The position numbers and the translations under genes are program-made. From CAZFPA01 sp964520975 (lineage in GTDB: Bacteria; Bacillota; Negativicutes; Selenomonadales; Selenomonadaceae), in NCBI GenBank assembly GCA_964520975.1, contig CAZFPA010000066.1, positions 1-9,550 on the forward strand: a stretch of 9,550 nt of DNA. Reading direction: 5' to 3'. Under the pieces are notes generated by a model, which saw only the letters and a list, made by a program, of their open reading frames with translations, ran no database searches and was not told where the DNA came from. This document shows, piece after piece, positions 1 through 5,479 of this stretch (positions are counted from its first letter, which is position 1; every line of letters begins with the position of its first letter).

Positions 1-722
1 TATTCTTGCATCTTTTTTCGTAAAACGATAGCAATAAAGTTCAAATATTTTCCTGCACCTGCCCGCATTGATTTTCGATCGCCAATAGCGTACTCATTGT
101 CCTGCCTTAACCAATCTTCCCAGACCTCATCATGACTTTCCATCTCCCGAACCTCCAGCACCTCTGCCTGGCTGTGCTCCACCATTTCTCGCCAATAGCC
201 TACATCCTGCAAATAGTCCAGCTGCTCAGGTGTCCATGAAAGCAACAACTCTTGCGGAAGATTTGCATGATAATCCTGCCTCATCCCAGGAATAGCTATA
301 TATACATAGCCACCCGGTTTCACAAAAGGCAGTAAATGCTGATCCAGATATGCACTGTCCCGTCCAAAATAATTATACGAGTCTGTACTTATAACACCAT
401 CAAAAAAATCCTTTTCAAAAGGAAGTGCCAGTGCATCTGCCTGAATTGGAATAGCTTGTTCCGTCGAAACCCCCATCGATGTAAAAAATTGCTGATTTTC
501 TGACGGCTCGCTCCATAAATCAGCTGCATATACAGTAAAACCATATTCCTTCGCTAGAAAAACAGAGGTCAATCCCTGCCCACTTCCCAAATCACATACT
601 ACAGATCTCTCCGGCAGTTGATTGCCCTGTAATAACTCTTCCGCAAGTTTGACTGGATTAGGTCCCATAATTTTCTTCTGCAACTCAGGTGTATCATATT
701 TCTGACTCAAAATATAGTTCAA
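1..722 (-). CDS. Class I SAM-dependent methyltransferase, 3' end outside window
   Basis: Reading the minus strand from 722 gives an open frame of 240 codons that is still open at the window edge. Motif I for SAM binding is clear: DLGSGQG at residues 44-50, after the strand VVC. An acidic residue follows at the end of the next strand (AAD, about residue 68), then ADALALPF (about 96-102) and a VKPGGYVYIA strand (about 135-143). This is the Rossmann order of class I methyltransferases of the cyclopropane-synthase-like/UbiE-like group; the substrate cannot be read from the sequence. The start chosen is a TTG with GAGGAGG about 8 nt upstream, one base after the TetR stop codon, so translation is probably coupled to the regulator. 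The next ATG (residue 19) has no comparable site. Family members are often about 240-250 residues, so the stop is probably just past the edge. G+C is low, like the TetR gene. Confidence 0.85.
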   Translation of the reverse strand, partial: MNYILSQKYDTPELQKKIMGPNPVKLAEELLQGNQLPERSVVCDLGSGQGLTSVFLAKEYGFTVYAADLWSEPSENQQFFTSMGVSTEQAIPIQADALALPFEKDFFDGVISTDSYNYFGRDSAYLDQHLLPFVKPGGYVYIAIPGMRQDYHANLPQELLLSWTPEQLDYLQDVGYWREMVEHSQAEVLEVREMESHDEVWEDWLRQDNEYAIGDRKSMRAGAGKYLNFIAIVLRKKMQE

Positions 723-723
723 A

Positions 724-1326
724 TTACTTCCTCCTCGTAAACTTCTTTAAAAAAAGACAAATATGATCTTTCAACTGTTCAACAATATTATCCCCATCTG
801 CCATGCCATCATATATACTGTACATCAAAAACATCGGTGCATAAAAGTCCAATGCCATGTCCTTAGCTTTTAACCGATCAACGCCCATCCCAATAAATAC
901 ATCCTCTACATAGCGCAGCGGACCAGATGCCAGATATTGCTGATAGAGCTTCCTCATCTCTTCATTACGATACTGTTCCAATGTCAGCAAGCGTCGAAAG
1001 CTCACCGCGAATTCATCTTCTGTCCAATACCTGAACTGCATTACGGAAAAGTCGACCAGTTCCTTTATTTCGACCTGCTGATATGCCTCCGGCATTACCT
1101 CACTGGACCACTCCGGCATCGAACAAGAAGATGCGTTCTCCTGATCTAAGGTTTCCATATGGTGCAGAATGCTGTCAAAAATATCCCGCTTATTCTTATA
1201 ATGTTTGTATAACGCACTTTTCGTCATTCCAAGTTGATCAGCGATCTGACTCACAGATACTGCTTCATACCCGTCTTTGGCGAAAAGCTTAACGGCTTCC
1301 CACATAATACGCTCTTTTGTATCCAT
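724..1326 (-). CDS. TetR/AcrR family transcriptional regulator
   Basis: This 200-residue protein has the normal TetR length. The N-terminal DNA-binding domain spans roughly residues 1-50. It opens with a helix of the type ERIMWEAVKLFAKDGYEAVS, followed by the helix-turn-helix IADQLGMTKSALYKHYKNK (about 28-46), and then the usual K-RDIFDSIL helix. The C-terminal ligand-binding half is not recognisable as a particular subfamily. GAGGAGG at 1331-1337 precedes the ATG. The gene ends one base before the methyltransferase start, so the two form an operon. A palindrome right of the N gap, beside a TTGACA box on the same strand, is the likely autoregulatory operator. TetR proteins usually repress their own operon until a small molecule binds; the ligand here is unknown. 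Confidence 0.93.
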   Translation of the reverse strand: MDTKERIMWEAVKLFAKDGYEAVSVSQIADQLGMTKSALYKHYKNKRDIFDSILHHMETLDQENASSCSMPEWSSEVMPEAYQQVEIKELVDFSVMQFRYWTEDEFAVSFRRLLTLEQYRNEEMRKLYQQYLASGPLRYVEDVFIGMGVDRLKAKDMALDFYAPMFLMYSIYDGMADGDNIVEQLKDHICLFLKKFTRRK

Positions 1327-1346
1327 AATACCTCCTCACTATTAGT

Positions 1347-1446
1347 NNNNNNNNNNNNNNNNNNNNNNNNNNNNNNNNNNNNNNNNNNNNNNNNNNNNNN
1401 NNNNNNNNNNNNNNNNNNNNNNNNNNNNNNNNNNNNNNNNNNNNNN
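1347..1446. other. 100-N assembly gap
   Basis: Exactly 100 unresolved bases separate the TetR leader from its presumed operator. A run of exactly 100 is the conventional placeholder for a gap of unknown size. The left flank ends in attagt and the right flank begins with tagtgaacg, so the flanks share TAGT and the true gap could be very small or even zero. ORFs drawn through the Ns are meaningless. Confidence 0.97.
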
Positions 1447-1471
1447 TAGTGAACGATCGTTTACTTGTCAA
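1447..1471 (-). promoter_or_regulatory. Probable TetR operator overlapping a promoter
   Basis: GTGAACGATCGTTTAC at 1449-1464 is a 16-bp inverted repeat centred between 1456 and 1457 with one mismatched pair; extended to 1447-1466, 8 of 10 pairs match. On the minus strand a perfect TTGACA (1471 down to 1466) abuts it, so the palindrome fills the place of a -35/-10 spacer. The -10 would fall at the edge of the N gap. TetR dimers typically bind such palindromes and block RNA polymerase. Assignment to the adjacent TetR protein is inferred from position. Confidence 0.7.
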
Positions 1472-1539
1472 GAATCTACTGTTTTTTAAGTTTTTTCCAT
1501 ATTCCCTTCGTTTCTCTCCCTGCATAAGACTGTCCTGGT

Positions 1540-1878
1540 TTACTCGCCTTTTCGCAAGTTCTCCAAAGCATCCTTGTTGTTTCCGACAACCATCCCCAGC
1601 GTTTTACAGCACTCCAGTTGTTGACAGTCACCACAAGTTGCAAATCCTTTATCTAGCGCACATTTTCTGATTTCACACATACCAGCGCAAAAGGGCGTTT
1701 TTACACCGTCTGCCCGGCACCCCATACAATGAATCATTTCCGTCGTGATTAGAACATGATTCAGCGCCGACCAATCCTGCGCTACTTTTTCCCGCAGTTT
1801 ATCGTCATTCATCAGCGTTGCTTTACGAGCTTCACATTTTTCACAGTCTAACCCGCAACAGGCAATTAATTCCCGCAT
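1540..1878 (-). CDS. DUF3795 family cysteine-rich protein
   Basis: The product is 112 residues from the chosen ATG at 1878, which has GAGG nine bases upstream. The same frame stays open back to 1944, but the upstream ATGs lack ribosome sites, and the family normally begins close to an ACCGLDCEKC-type motif, here at residues 6-15. Thirteen cysteines occur in CxxC-like pairs (CGLDCEKC, HCMGC, CAGMC, CGDC, CC), which suggests metal or iron-sulfur binding. The function of DUF3795 proteins is not established. No signal peptide or membrane segment is visible. The gene lies upstream of the TetR operator on the same strand and is AT-rich like its left neighbours, not like the radical SAM gene to its right. 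About 113 bp separate it from the radical SAM stop. No convincing promoter or terminator was found there. Confidence 0.82.
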   Translation of the reverse strand: MRELIACCGLDCEKCEARKATLMNDDKLREKVAQDWSALNHVLITTEMIHCMGCRADGVKTPFCAGMCEIRKCALDKGFATCGDCQQLECCKTLGMVVGNNKDALENLRKGE

Positions 1879-1991
1879 TTCATTTATCCTCATTTCTATG
1901 CTTTTAATTTCATTATCAGTTTCCTGCCAGGCCAAGTTGTGCACCTTCTGGGGGCGTATAAACTATTCTGTGCAGCAGCGTTTTCCAGCTA

Positions 1992-2819
1992 TCAATTGCC
2001 TGCGTAAACGTATTTCAGACGCCGACGGGCAATACGGCAAAGTCTTTCGATTGTTTCTTCCGGTGTAGCCGGAATATCCCCTGCCTCATAGCGCGGGAAA
2101 AACCGGCTGATATGAAGAGGCAGTTCCGCCGACAGCTCTGCGAGCCAGGCGGCTTCGCATTCCATATCCTCTGACGCATCATTTTTCCCCGGCACAATGA
2201 GCGTGGTTACCTCTACATGACATGCCTGCACCGCAGCCGCAATGGTATGCTGCACCGTGACAAAATCGCCGCCCAGCCAATCATAATAGGATTGCCGGAA
2301 CCCCTTCAGATCGATATTCATCGCATCGACCAATGGCAGCAGCTGCTGCAGCGGCTCCGCTTCGATCATGCCATTGGTGACAAGTACCGTGCAAAGTCCT
2401 TGTTTCTTCAGGAGCCGCGCCGCATCCCGTACATATTCATAACTGATCAGCGGCTCATTGTAGGTGAATGCTACACCGATATTCCCCGCCGCTGTATGCG
2501 TGAGCCGCATGGCCAATTCCACGAGACGTTCCGGTGACACCTGCTCCGCCGGAATCTCTGCCCCGGCCATGGAGATTTCATGATTCTGGCAAAAAGGGCA
2601 GCGCAGGTTACAGCCATAGCTTCCTACAGACAGGATATACCGTCCTGGATGAAATCGTCGGAAAGGCTTTTTCTCGATGGGATCGACCGCCACCGACGTA
2701 AGACGGCCATAATTTGCACAGACAACGCTCCCGCCCCTGTTTTCCCGGCCACGGCAGCGCCCGGTCTGCCCCTCCTCCAGCACACAATGATGCGGACAAA
2801 GCCTGCATACCGTTCGCAT
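1992..2819 (-). CDS. amrS: AmrS-like (AmmeMemoRadiSam) radical SAM enzyme, intact copy
   Basis: This 275-residue protein has the radical SAM cluster motif CNLRCPFC (C70, C74, C77), which binds a 4Fe-4S cluster and SAM. Ahead of it is the N-terminal cysteine set CRLCPHHC (C5, C8, C12) with further cysteines at 22 and 34, then RENRGG and VDPIEKKP. This block is characteristic of the pyruvate formate-lyase-activase-like AmrS family. Further family features are TYNEPL after GVAF (about 119-124), VTNGM, and NIDLKGF. It is somewhat shorter than many AmrS proteins (often over 300). The start at 2819 is preceded by GGGAGGTGAGGAG. The frame is open further to 2861, but with no ribosome site. Named partners Memo and AMMECR1 are absent from the window, and the substrate is unknown. 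Its N-terminal 118 codons are repeated exactly in the neighbouring chimera. Confidence 0.85.
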   Translation of the reverse strand: MRTVCRLCPHHCVLEEGQTGRCRGRENRGGSVVCANYGRLTSVAVDPIEKKPFRRFHPGRYILSVGSYGCNLRCPFCQNHEISMAGAEIPAEQVSPERLVELAMRLTHTAAGNIGVAFTYNEPLISYEYVRDAARLLKKQGLCTVLVTNGMIEAEPLQQLLPLVDAMNIDLKGFRQSYYDWLGGDFVTVQHTIAAAVQACHVEVTTLIVPGKNDASEDMECEAAWLAELSAELPLHISRFFPRYEAGDIPATPEETIERLCRIARRRLKYVYAGN

Positions 2820-2878
2820 CTGCTCCTCACCTCCCAGTACATTTTCCCAGCAATACACCATCCTGAAACAACGACACC

Positions 2879-2917
2879 AAAAAGCTGCCGCATTTGCACA
2901 AGATGCGACAGCTTTTT
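2879..2917. terminator. Bidirectional-type hairpin terminator, copy A
   Basis: Arms 2879-2893 and 2903-2917 pair over 15 bases with one mismatch (c2888/a2908) around a 9-base loop. The stem begins with AAAAA and ends with TTTTT, so it can act as an intrinsic terminator on either strand. On the minus strand it lies 35 bp after the peptide gene stop and 60 bp before the radical SAM start. It probably ends the peptide transcript and leaves the radical SAM gene to its own promoter. Confidence 0.8.
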
Positions 2918-2951
2918 ACATTTTACATGCTGTAAATTTTTTTCTACGCAT

Positions 2952-3242
2952 TCAGTCTACCCGCCATTGTCTGAATATCTCACCGGTATTGCCATTAAAC
3001 AAGCGAACGATATCTTCCCCTCTGCCCTTATTCGACTCGTTGATTTTCGTCAACATGCTTTTGACATCACTGGCGGTATAATATTCGAACTTACCCGACT
3101 GACGATTAAACAGCTTCCACGTCTGTTCGATGATATTTCCGGCTCCATCCTTGACCGAAGATACGGCCGTCATCGTGTAATCGTACCCACCGGCTACCTG
3201 GTCCAGTTCTTCCATTCTCATTTCTTTCATAGCTTCTGTCAT
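2952..3242 (-). CDS. Double-glycine-leader secreted peptide, copy A
   Basis: The product is 96 residues. The first 19 fit a double-glycine leader as cleaved by C39-peptidase ABC exporters: E12 (-8), L13 (-7), V16 (-4), G18-G19 (-2, -1), and a hydrophobic residue at -12. Cleavage would release a 77-residue product starting YDYTMTAV. The mature part has no cysteine, is hydrophilic and charged, and lacks an obvious membrane-inserting helix or glycine-zipper. It is therefore bacteriocin-like by leader only; it could instead be a signal or a secreted effector. The ATG is preceded by AAGGGG nine bases upstream. No exporter, immunity or modification gene is recognisable in the window. A hairpin terminator follows. 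The gene is present twice, identically. The family was not otherwise recognised. Confidence 0.72.
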   Translation of the reverse strand: MTEAMKEMRMEELDQVAGGYDYTMTAVSSVKDGAGNIIEQTWKLFNRQSGKFEYYTASDVKSMLTKINESNKGRGEDIVRLFNGNTGEIFRQWRVD

Positions 3243-3280
3243 TTTAATCGACCCCTTTGCAATATTTTGTTCTGATGTAT

Positions 3281-3286
3281 CTTATA
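3281..3286 (-). promoter_or_regulatory. Possible -10 element of peptide gene, copy A
   Basis: On the minus strand the AT-rich leader upstream of the peptide gene contains TATAAG (5/6 to TATAAT), about 38 bases before the ATG. No good -35 sits 16-18 bases upstream, so the call is tentative. The same sequence recurs at 4394-4399 in copy B. Confidence 0.3.
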
Positions 3287-3434
3287 CGCCGCAGCCTATA
3301 CATTATTACATTTTAGTGCAAAATATGGAGTCGTGAATTTTTTTAAACACCGGCTTCTCAAAGGGAGCCTCTCTCTTCAAATTGTCAGCACAATGATCTT
3401 TCTCTGTAACTTCTCAAGAAATCCGCCTGGACTA

Positions 3435-3932
3435 TCATTTAAAAAACACAATGCCGCCCATGCCAAGGACCAGTACAATCAGCAGCGGCGGCAGGATTTT
3501 TTCCAGCCGTTCACGGCTCAAATGCTGCAGTACAACCGGTCCTAAAAAAGCTCCGAGTGTCGTACCTAAAATCAGGGAGAATGCTACACCGATATTCCCC
3601 GCCGCTGTATGCGTGAGCCGCATGGCCAATTCCACGAGACGTTCCGGTGACACCTGCTCCGCCGGAATCTCTGCCCCGGCCATGGAGATTTCATGATTCT
3701 GGCAAAAAGGGCAGCGCAGGTTACAGCCATAGCTTCCTACAGACAGGATATACCGTCCTGGATGAAATCGTCGGAAAGGCTTTTTCTCGATGGGATCGAC
3801 CGCCACCGACGTAAGACGGCCATAATTTGCACAGACAACGCTCCCGCCCCTGTTTTCCCGGCCACGGCAGCGCCCGGTCTGCCCCTCCTCCAGCACACAA
3901 TGATGCGGACAAAGCCTGCATACCGTTCGCAT
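3435..3932 (-). CDS. Chimeric ORF: radical SAM N-terminus fused to TSUP permease C-terminus
   Basis: The tandem duplication produced a 165-codon open frame. Residues 1-118 are identical to the AmrS-like protein, including both cysteine clusters (CRLCPHHC and C70/C74/C77). From residue 119 (SLILG...) the last 47 residues are identical to the TSUP permease C-terminus. The fusion point is 3579/3578 and is in frame by chance. The radical SAM part stops before the TYNEP segment, so most of the barrel and substrate region is missing. The permease part supplies about two hydrophobic segments. The original ribosome site (GGGAGGTGAGGAG) is retained. Catalytic activity is unlikely. The product may be inert, degraded, or membrane-tethered. 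It is best treated as a by-product of the duplication rather than an evolved gene. Confidence 0.8.
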   Translation of the reverse strand: MRTVCRLCPHHCVLEEGQTGRCRGRENRGGSVVCANYGRLTSVAVDPIEKKPFRRFHPGRYILSVGSYGCNLRCPFCQNHEISMAGAEIPAEQVSPERLVELAMRLTHTAAGNIGVAFSLILGTTLGAFLGPVVLQHLSRERLEKILPPLLIVLVLGMGGIVFFK

Positions 3933-3991
3933 CTGCTCCTCACCTCCCAGTACATTTTCCCAGCAATACACCATCCTGAAACAACGACACC

Positions 3992-4030
3992 AAAAAGCTG
4001 CCGCATTTGCACAAGATGCGACAGCTTTTT
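3992..4030. terminator. Bidirectional-type hairpin terminator, copy B
   Basis: Identical to the hairpin at 2879-2917, shifted by 1113 bases. It lies between the second peptide gene and the chimeric ORF on the minus strand, and should insulate the chimera from read-through to the extent that it terminates. Confidence 0.78.
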
Positions 4031-4064
4031 ACATTTTACATGCTGTAAATTTTTTTCTACGCAT

Positions 4065-4355
4065 TCAGTCTACCCGCCATTGTCTGAATATCTCACCGGT
4101 ATTGCCATTAAACAAGCGAACGATATCTTCCCCTCTGCCCTTATTCGACTCGTTGATTTTCGTCAACATGCTTTTGACATCACTGGCGGTATAATATTCG
4201 AACTTACCCGACTGACGATTAAACAGCTTCCACGTCTGTTCGATGATATTTCCGGCTCCATCCTTGACCGAAGATACGGCCGTCATCGTGTAATCGTACC
4301 CACCGGCTACCTGGTCCAGTTCTTCCATTCTCATTTCTTTCATAGCTTCTGTCAT
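4065..4355 (-). CDS. Double-glycine-leader secreted peptide, copy B
   Basis: Identical in protein sequence to the copy at 2952-3242, with the same ribosome site, upstream region and downstream hairpin. This copy lies in the ancestral context on its upstream side, 192 bp after the stop of the intact permease gene. Because both copies carry the same complete leader region, both should be expressed and gene dosage should be doubled. The leader cleavage motif (residues 8-19, ending GG) and the cysteine-free 77-residue mature part are as in copy A. I see no sequence divergence, so neither copy shows any sign of separate evolution. Confidence 0.72.
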   Translation of the reverse strand: MTEAMKEMRMEELDQVAGGYDYTMTAVSSVKDGAGNIIEQTWKLFNRQSGKFEYYTASDVKSMLTKINESNKGRGEDIVRLFNGNTGEIFRQWRVD

Positions 4356-4547
4356 TTTAATCGACCCCTTTGCAATATTTTGTTCTGATGTATCTTATAC
4401 GCCGCAGCCTATACATTATTACATTTTAGTGCAAAATATGGAGTCGTGAATTTTTTTAAACACCGGCTTCTCAAAGGGAGCCTCTCTCTTCAAATTGTCA
4501 GCACAATGATCTTTCTCTGTAACTTCTCAAGAAATCCGCCTGGACTA

Positions 4548-5318
4548 TCATTTAAAAAACACAATGCCGCCCATGCCAAGGACCAGTACAATCAGCAGCG
4601 GCGGCAGGATTTTTTCCAGCCGTTCACGGCTCAAATGCTGCAGTACAACCGGTCCTAAAAAAGCTCCGAGTGTCGTACCTAAAATCAGGGAGGCAACCAG
4701 CGACCAATCCACATTGCCCAGCCCGAGATGCATCAGGAATCCCGTCATTGATATCCCCACCAGAACAAAGACCGAGGTCCCTACCGTTTCGAGTCCCCCA
4801 CAGCCTAAAACCGTCAGGCCGGCGATGATAGGTGTCGTCCCGCTCACCCCCACCATGCCTGACATAAACCCACCAAGAAAGCCATAGAATATCGCCCTGC
4901 ATCTTCCGGAGCCAGTCACCTGGACCTGCTGAAGCCGGGGCTTTTTTGTTTTGCTCTTTCTGCCATAGGCCAGCAGCATCTGCACCCCCAAAATCAGCAG
5001 CAGGCCACCCGTGATCTTGTTATAAAAATAAGAGGGCACATATCCGGAGGCCGCTGAGCCGGCAACCGCTCCCAAAACAGCCCCGCCCATCATGATGGCC
5101 CCCAATCGCACATTCACATTTCCGGCCTTCCAATGACTGAACGAACCAATCGCCGTTGTCGGTATGATGGTAGCCAGCGAAGTAGCCGCAGCCACAGCAG
5201 GTGGAACCGCAAAAAAGGCCGTGAGGATGCCCACGTAGAGACCGCCACCGCCGCCCCCCAGTGATATCAGCAGAATCCCAATCAAAAAGCCAACAAACGG
5301 CAGCGCAATGATACTCAT
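4548..5318 (-). CDS. TSUP (TauE/SafE, DUF81) family membrane permease
   Basis: This 256-residue integral membrane protein has the TSUP signature near the N-terminus: a first hydrophobic segment ending in six glycines (21-26), then LYVGILTAFF and an ATSLATIIPTTAIGS stretch. Hydrophobic segments are spread along the chain. A more basic loop at about 119-128 (RKSKTKKPRL) precedes a second half with a related GFLGGFMSGMVGVSG motif, giving the family's internal two-fold layout of roughly 8 helices. Members export sulfite, sulfoacetate or related organic anions, or are uncharacterised; the substrate here is unknown. The start at 5318 has GGGAGAG six bases upstream. The frame is open to 5378 but without a ribosome site. 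It is divergent from a LysR gene, which probably regulates it. Its last 47 codons are duplicated in the chimera. Confidence 0.88.
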   Translation of the reverse strand: MSIIALPFVGFLIGILLISLGGGGGGLYVGILTAFFAVPPAVAAATSLATIIPTTAIGSFSHWKAGNVNVRLGAIMMGGAVLGAVAGSAASGYVPSYFYNKITGGLLLILGVQMLLAYGRKSKTKKPRLQQVQVTGSGRCRAIFYGFLGGFMSGMVGVSGTTPIIAGLTVLGCGGLETVGTSVFVLVGISMTGFLMHLGLGNVDWSLVASLILGTTLGAFLGPVVLQHLSRERLEKILPPLLIVLVLGMGGIVFFK

Positions 5319-5368
5319 GTTCTTCTCTCCCTTTCCAAGCAAACGGTAGCGGCCGCAGCGGATATTCC

Positions 5369-5399
5369 TTGACCGCAAGCCCCTTATGCTTATATTATA
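5369..5399. promoter_or_regulatory. Overlapping divergent promoters between TSUP and LysR genes
   Basis: On the plus strand TTGACC (5369-5374), a 16-base spacer and TATATT (5391-5396) make a good sigma-70-type promoter for the LysR gene. On the minus strand the same AT-rich core gives a perfect TATAAT (5399 down to 5394), about 75 bases before the TSUP start, though its -35 is weak. CTTATATTATAAG (5389-5401) is nearly palindromic. Shared cores of this kind are common between LysR regulators and their divergent targets. Confidence 0.55.
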
Positions 5400-5430
5400 A
5401 GGAAAAGGGTTGCAGATTAAAAACGCTTAT

Positions 5431-5452
5431 TTCAGCTGTTTTTCAGCTGTTT
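5431..5452. repeat. Tandem 11-bp repeat upstream of LysR gene
   Basis: TTCAGCTGTTT occurs twice head-to-tail with no gap (5431-5441 and 5442-5452). Each copy contains the palindrome CAGCTG. The pair lies between the promoter core and the LysR start, about 28 bases before the ATG. It may be an autoregulatory LysR site or simply a slippage repeat. Confidence 0.6.
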
Positions 5453-5479
5453 ATCAACTACAAGAAAGGAAGTCTGCCC

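Larger units (their letters stand above)
2466..3578. repeat. Tandem duplication unit A (1113 bp)
   Basis: Unit A is followed directly by an identical unit B. All reading frames translate identically in both, and every stretch I compared base by base matched. The left limit is fixed because position 2465 (t) differs from 3578 (a) while 2466 onward matches 3579 onward. The unit carries the first 118 codons of the radical SAM gene, the hairpin, the double-glycine peptide gene, its upstream region, and the last 47 codons plus stop of the permease gene. Confidence 0.93.
3579..4691. repeat. Tandem duplication unit B (1113 bp)
   Basis: Direct repeat of unit A at an offset of exactly 1113. Position 3579 (g) matches both 2466 and 4692, so the junction carries one base of microhomology. 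The next base (3580 a against 4693 g) ends the right-hand match. No IS, inverted repeat or longer direct repeat is visible at either end. Unit B therefore looks like a simple end-joined tandem duplication rather than transposition. Confidence 0.93.

Noticed and set aside
1234..1525. ORFs on both strands crossing the N gap
   Set aside because: Their continuity depends on unknown bases, so they cannot be supported.
2952..3242. Peptide gene as part of a RiPP biosynthetic cluster with the radical SAM enzyme
   Set aside because: The radical SAM enzyme carries AmrS-type motifs, lacks a SPASM-like C-terminal cysteine set, is separated by a terminator, and no exporter is present. It is kept only as a weak idea in the findings.
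2580..3275. Plus-strand 231-codon ORF, repeated at 3693-4388
   Set aside because: It runs antisense through the radical SAM N-terminus, the hairpin and the peptide gene. It has no family features, and its duplication merely reflects the 1113-bp repeat.
4480..4540. Terminator hairpin after the permease gene
   Set aside because: Only a 4-bp GGCT/AGCC stem could be found, and on the minus strand it is followed by an A-run rather than a T-run.
2466..4691. Composite transposon or IS-mediated duplication
   Set aside because: No transposase, terminal inverted repeats or target-site duplication is present; the junction has only one shared base.
5369..5479. N-terminal extension of the LysR protein
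   Set aside because: The 37 extra residues cover the promoter region, have no ribosome site at their start, and precede the canonical MDIRQL family start.
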